Below, piece by piece: positions 61,953 to 64,000 of a DNA stretch of 64,000 bases (the first letter of the stretch is position 1; every line of letters begins with the position of its first letter). This stretch comes from Silene conica. Lineage: Eukaryota; Streptophyta; Magnoliopsida; Caryophyllales; Caryophyllaceae. The notes below the pieces were generated by a model that searched no databases, had not been told where the DNA came from, and saw only the letters and a list, made by a program, of their open reading frames with translations. A program made the translations under genes and the position numbers. The stretch is taken from the NCBI GenBank assembly GCA_029255685.2, contig CM055320.2, forward strand, positions 43,373,910 through 43,437,909. The letters run 5' to 3'.

Positions 61953-62341
61953 ATGTTTGTTTGCTCACAAAATGGATAATTTCTTATTTCGTGAATTTTG
62001 GACCTTAACTTGTGAAACCAGAACCTTATTTCGTGAAATTTGGAATTAAAATGTTTGTTCAATCACGAAATGTTTAATTCTTATTTTGTGAATCTTGGAC
62101 CTTAATTTGTGAAACCGGAACTTTATTTCGTGAAACTTGGACTTAAAATGTTTGTTCACTCACGAAATGTTTAATTTCTTATTTCATGAATCTTGGACCT
62201 TAATTTGTGAAATCGGGACCTTATTTCGTGAAAGTTAGACTTAAAATGTTTGTTTGCTCACAAAATGGATAATTTCTTATTTCGTGAATTTCGGACCTTA
62301 ATTTGTGAAACCGAAACCTTATTTCGTGAAACTTGTATTTA
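60279..62341. repeat. Three 7-monomer HOR units (688, 688, 687 bp)
   Basis: Units start at 60279, 60967 and 61655 and are copies of 53512, 54200 and 54888. The match breaks inside the third unit near 61952: its D reads GAATTTTGGACC where 54888 has GAATTTCGGACC, and its E is 97 bp. Confidence 0.93.
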
Positions 62342-64000
62342 AAATGTTTGTTTACTTACGAAATATATAATTTCTTATTTCGCGAATCAAGGACCTTAAT
62401 TTGTGAAACCGAAACCTTATTTCGTGAAACTTTGAATTAAAATGTTTGTTCACTCACAAAATGTTTAATTTCTTATTTCGTGAATCTTGGACCTTAATTT
62501 GTGAAACCGGAACTTTATTTCGTGAAACTTGGACTTAAAATGTTTGTTCACTCACGAAATGTTTAATTTCTTATTTCATGATTCTTGGACCTTAATTTGT
62601 GAAATCGGGACCTTATTTCGTGAAAGTTAGACTTAAAATGTTTGTTTGCTCACAAAATGGATAATTTCTTATTTCGTGAATTTCGGACCTTAATTTGTGA
62701 AACCGAAACCTTATTTCGTGAAACTTGTATTTAAAATGTTTGTTTACTTACGAAATATATAATTTCTTATTTCGCGAATCAAGGACCTTAATTTGTGAAA
62801 CCGAAACCTTATTTCGTGAAATTTTGAATTAAAATGTTTGTTCACTCACAAAATGTTTAATTTCTTATTTCGTGAATCTTGGACCTTAATTCGTGAAACC
62901 GTCACCTTATTTCGTGAAACTTGGACTTAAAATATTTGAGTTTACTCACAAAATGTTTAATTTTTTATTTTGTGAATCTTCGACCTTAATTTGTGAACTC
63001 GGGACCTTATTTCGTGAAACTTAGACTTAAAATGTTTGTTTGCTCACAAAATGGATAATTTCTTATTTCGTGAATTTTGGACCTTAACTTGTGAAACCAG
63101 AACCTTATTTCGTGAAATTTTGAATTAAAATGTTTGTTCAATCACGAAATGTTTAATTTCTTATTTTGTGAATCTTGGACTTTAATTTGTGAAACCGGAA
63201 CTTTATTTCGTGAAACTTGGACTTAAAATGTTTGTTCACTCACGAAATGTTTAATTTCTTATTTCATGAATCATGGACCCTAATTTGTGAAATCGGGACC
63301 TTATTTCGTGAAAGTTAGACTTAAAATGTTTGTTTGCTCACAAAATGGATAATTTCTTATTTCGTGAATTTCGGACCTTAATTTGTGAAACCGAAACCTT
63401 ATTTCGTGAAACTTGTATTTAAAATGTTTGTTTACTCACGAAATATATAATTTCTTATTTCGCGAATCAAGGACCTTAATTTGTGAAACCGAAACCTTAT
63501 TTCGTGAAACTTTGAATTAAAATGTTTGTTCACTCACAAAATGTTTAATTTCTTATTTCGTGAATCTTGGACCTTAATCCGTGAAACCGTGACCTTATTT
63601 CGTGAAACTTTGACTTAAAATATTTGTTTTTACTCACAAAATGTTTAATTTCTTATTTTGTGAATCTTCGCCCTTAATTTGTGAACTCGGGACCTTATTT
63701 CGTGAAACTTAGACTTAAAATGTTTGTTTGCTCACAAAATGGATAATTTCTTATTTCGTGAATTTTGGACCTTAACTTGTGAAACCAGAACCTTATTTCG
63801 TGAAATTTGGAATTAAAATGTTTGTTCAATCACGAAATGTTTAATTCTTATTTTGTGAATCTTGGACGTTAATTTGTGAAACCGGAACTTTATTTCGTGA
63901 AACTTGGACTTAAAATGTTTGTTCACTCACGAAATGTTTAATTTCTTATTTCATGAATCTTGGACCTTAATTTGTGAAATCGGGACCTTATTTCGTGAAA
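62342..64000. repeat. 4-monomer unit, 7-monomer unit and partial unit at the window end
   Basis: 62342-62733 is A, B/E (62440-62537), F, G. 62734-63421 is a 688-bp 7-mer with AAATATTTGAGTTTACTCAC in C. 63422-64000 holds A, B, C (100 bp), D, E (97 bp) and the first 88 bp of F. The array continues beyond the window. Confidence 0.93.

Larger units (their letters stand above)
1..64000. repeat. Satellite array, 98-bp monomers in a 7-monomer higher-order repeat
   Basis: Every base belongs to a tandem array whose monomers start AAATGTTTG and recur every 97-98 bp. Seven recognisably different types (A to G) recur in the order A-B-C-D-E-F-G, giving a 685-bp HOR. I walked the array by A-monomer starts, and the predicted positions matched the sequence throughout. 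No flank is seen, so the array runs past both window ends. The window starts at an A monomer and ends 88 bp into an F monomer. The family was not recognised. A centromeric or pericentromeric site is inferred only from length, homogeneity and HOR order. Confidence 0.99.

Noticed and set aside
1-64000. CRISPR array or other prokaryotic repeat system
   Set aside because: Spacers between the repeated strings are themselves repeated, monomers adjoin with no unique spacers, and there are no cas genes.
1-64000. Transposon, LTR element or terminal repeats
   Set aside because: No unique internal sequence, coding domain, poly-A tail or target-site duplication was seen. The longer duplications are made of satellite units only.
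1-64000. Fungal SBF (Swi4-Swi6) boxes, CACGAAA or TTTCGTG
   Set aside because: The string is abundant on both strands, but it is simply the subrepeat core. There is no adjacent gene and no sign that the organism is a fungus.
1-64000. Telomeric repeat, rDNA spacer or tRNA cluster
   Set aside because: No run of a telomere-type unit, no rRNA-like segment and no cloverleaf or A/B-box pattern was seen.

Overview
The whole 64 kb window is one uninterrupted eukaryotic satellite DNA array. I find no gene, RNA gene, transposon or unique sequence in it. The base unit is a monomer of about 98 bp, roughly two-thirds A+T (32 G/C in 98 bases in one F monomer I counted). My walk gives about 653 monomers, the last one cut by the window end. 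No taxon-specific sequence is present, so the species cannot be named. A long A+T-rich array with a higher-order repeat (HOR) fits centromeric or pericentromeric heterochromatin of an animal or plant, but that is inference.

Monomers are numbered here from the shared start AAATG. Each has a leader of about 32 bp, three related 21-bp subrepeats (positions 33-53, 54-74, 75-95) and a TTA tail. Seven monomer types, named A to G here, follow one another in fixed order and form a 7-monomer HOR of 685 bp. B is 97 bp in the left part of the window and the other six are 98 bp. I traced 90 A-led units across the window. Almost every departure from 685 bp is a whole number of monomers lost or gained plus indels of 1-10 bp. 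Two monomers instead differ by exactly one 21-bp subrepeat.

Layout: 1-43840 is the left domain. It has short B, G with CACAAGATGG and F usually starting AAATGTCTG. It contains plain 7-mers mixed with 17-monomer super-HORs (979 + 685 = 1664 bp) at 6450-9777, 11833-15161 and 22034-27025, and a duplicated block of 4301 and 3619 bp at 29082-37001. A transition zone with two 6-monomer units lies at 43841-45014. The right domain, 45015-64000, has 98-bp B, G with CACAAAATGG, F with TTTCATGAATC, 5-bp ATCGG insertions in E and (AT)n expansion in A. It is built from 14-monomer units of 1383 bp, 6-monomer and 4-monomer deletion units, and a long duplication at an offset of 6767 bp.

The array looks like a record of unequal exchange and conversion. 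Hybrid monomers mark the junctions, and both reciprocal products of the same kind of exchange occur (G/A loss with A/G gain; D/G loss with G/D gain). Features that might matter to function are a 9+9 bp inverted repeat in each monomer, perfect in types F and C with different arm sequences; dense TTCNNGAA motifs; and a motif in left-domain B monomers that resembles a CENP-B box with a spacer one base short. All functional readings are hypotheses.
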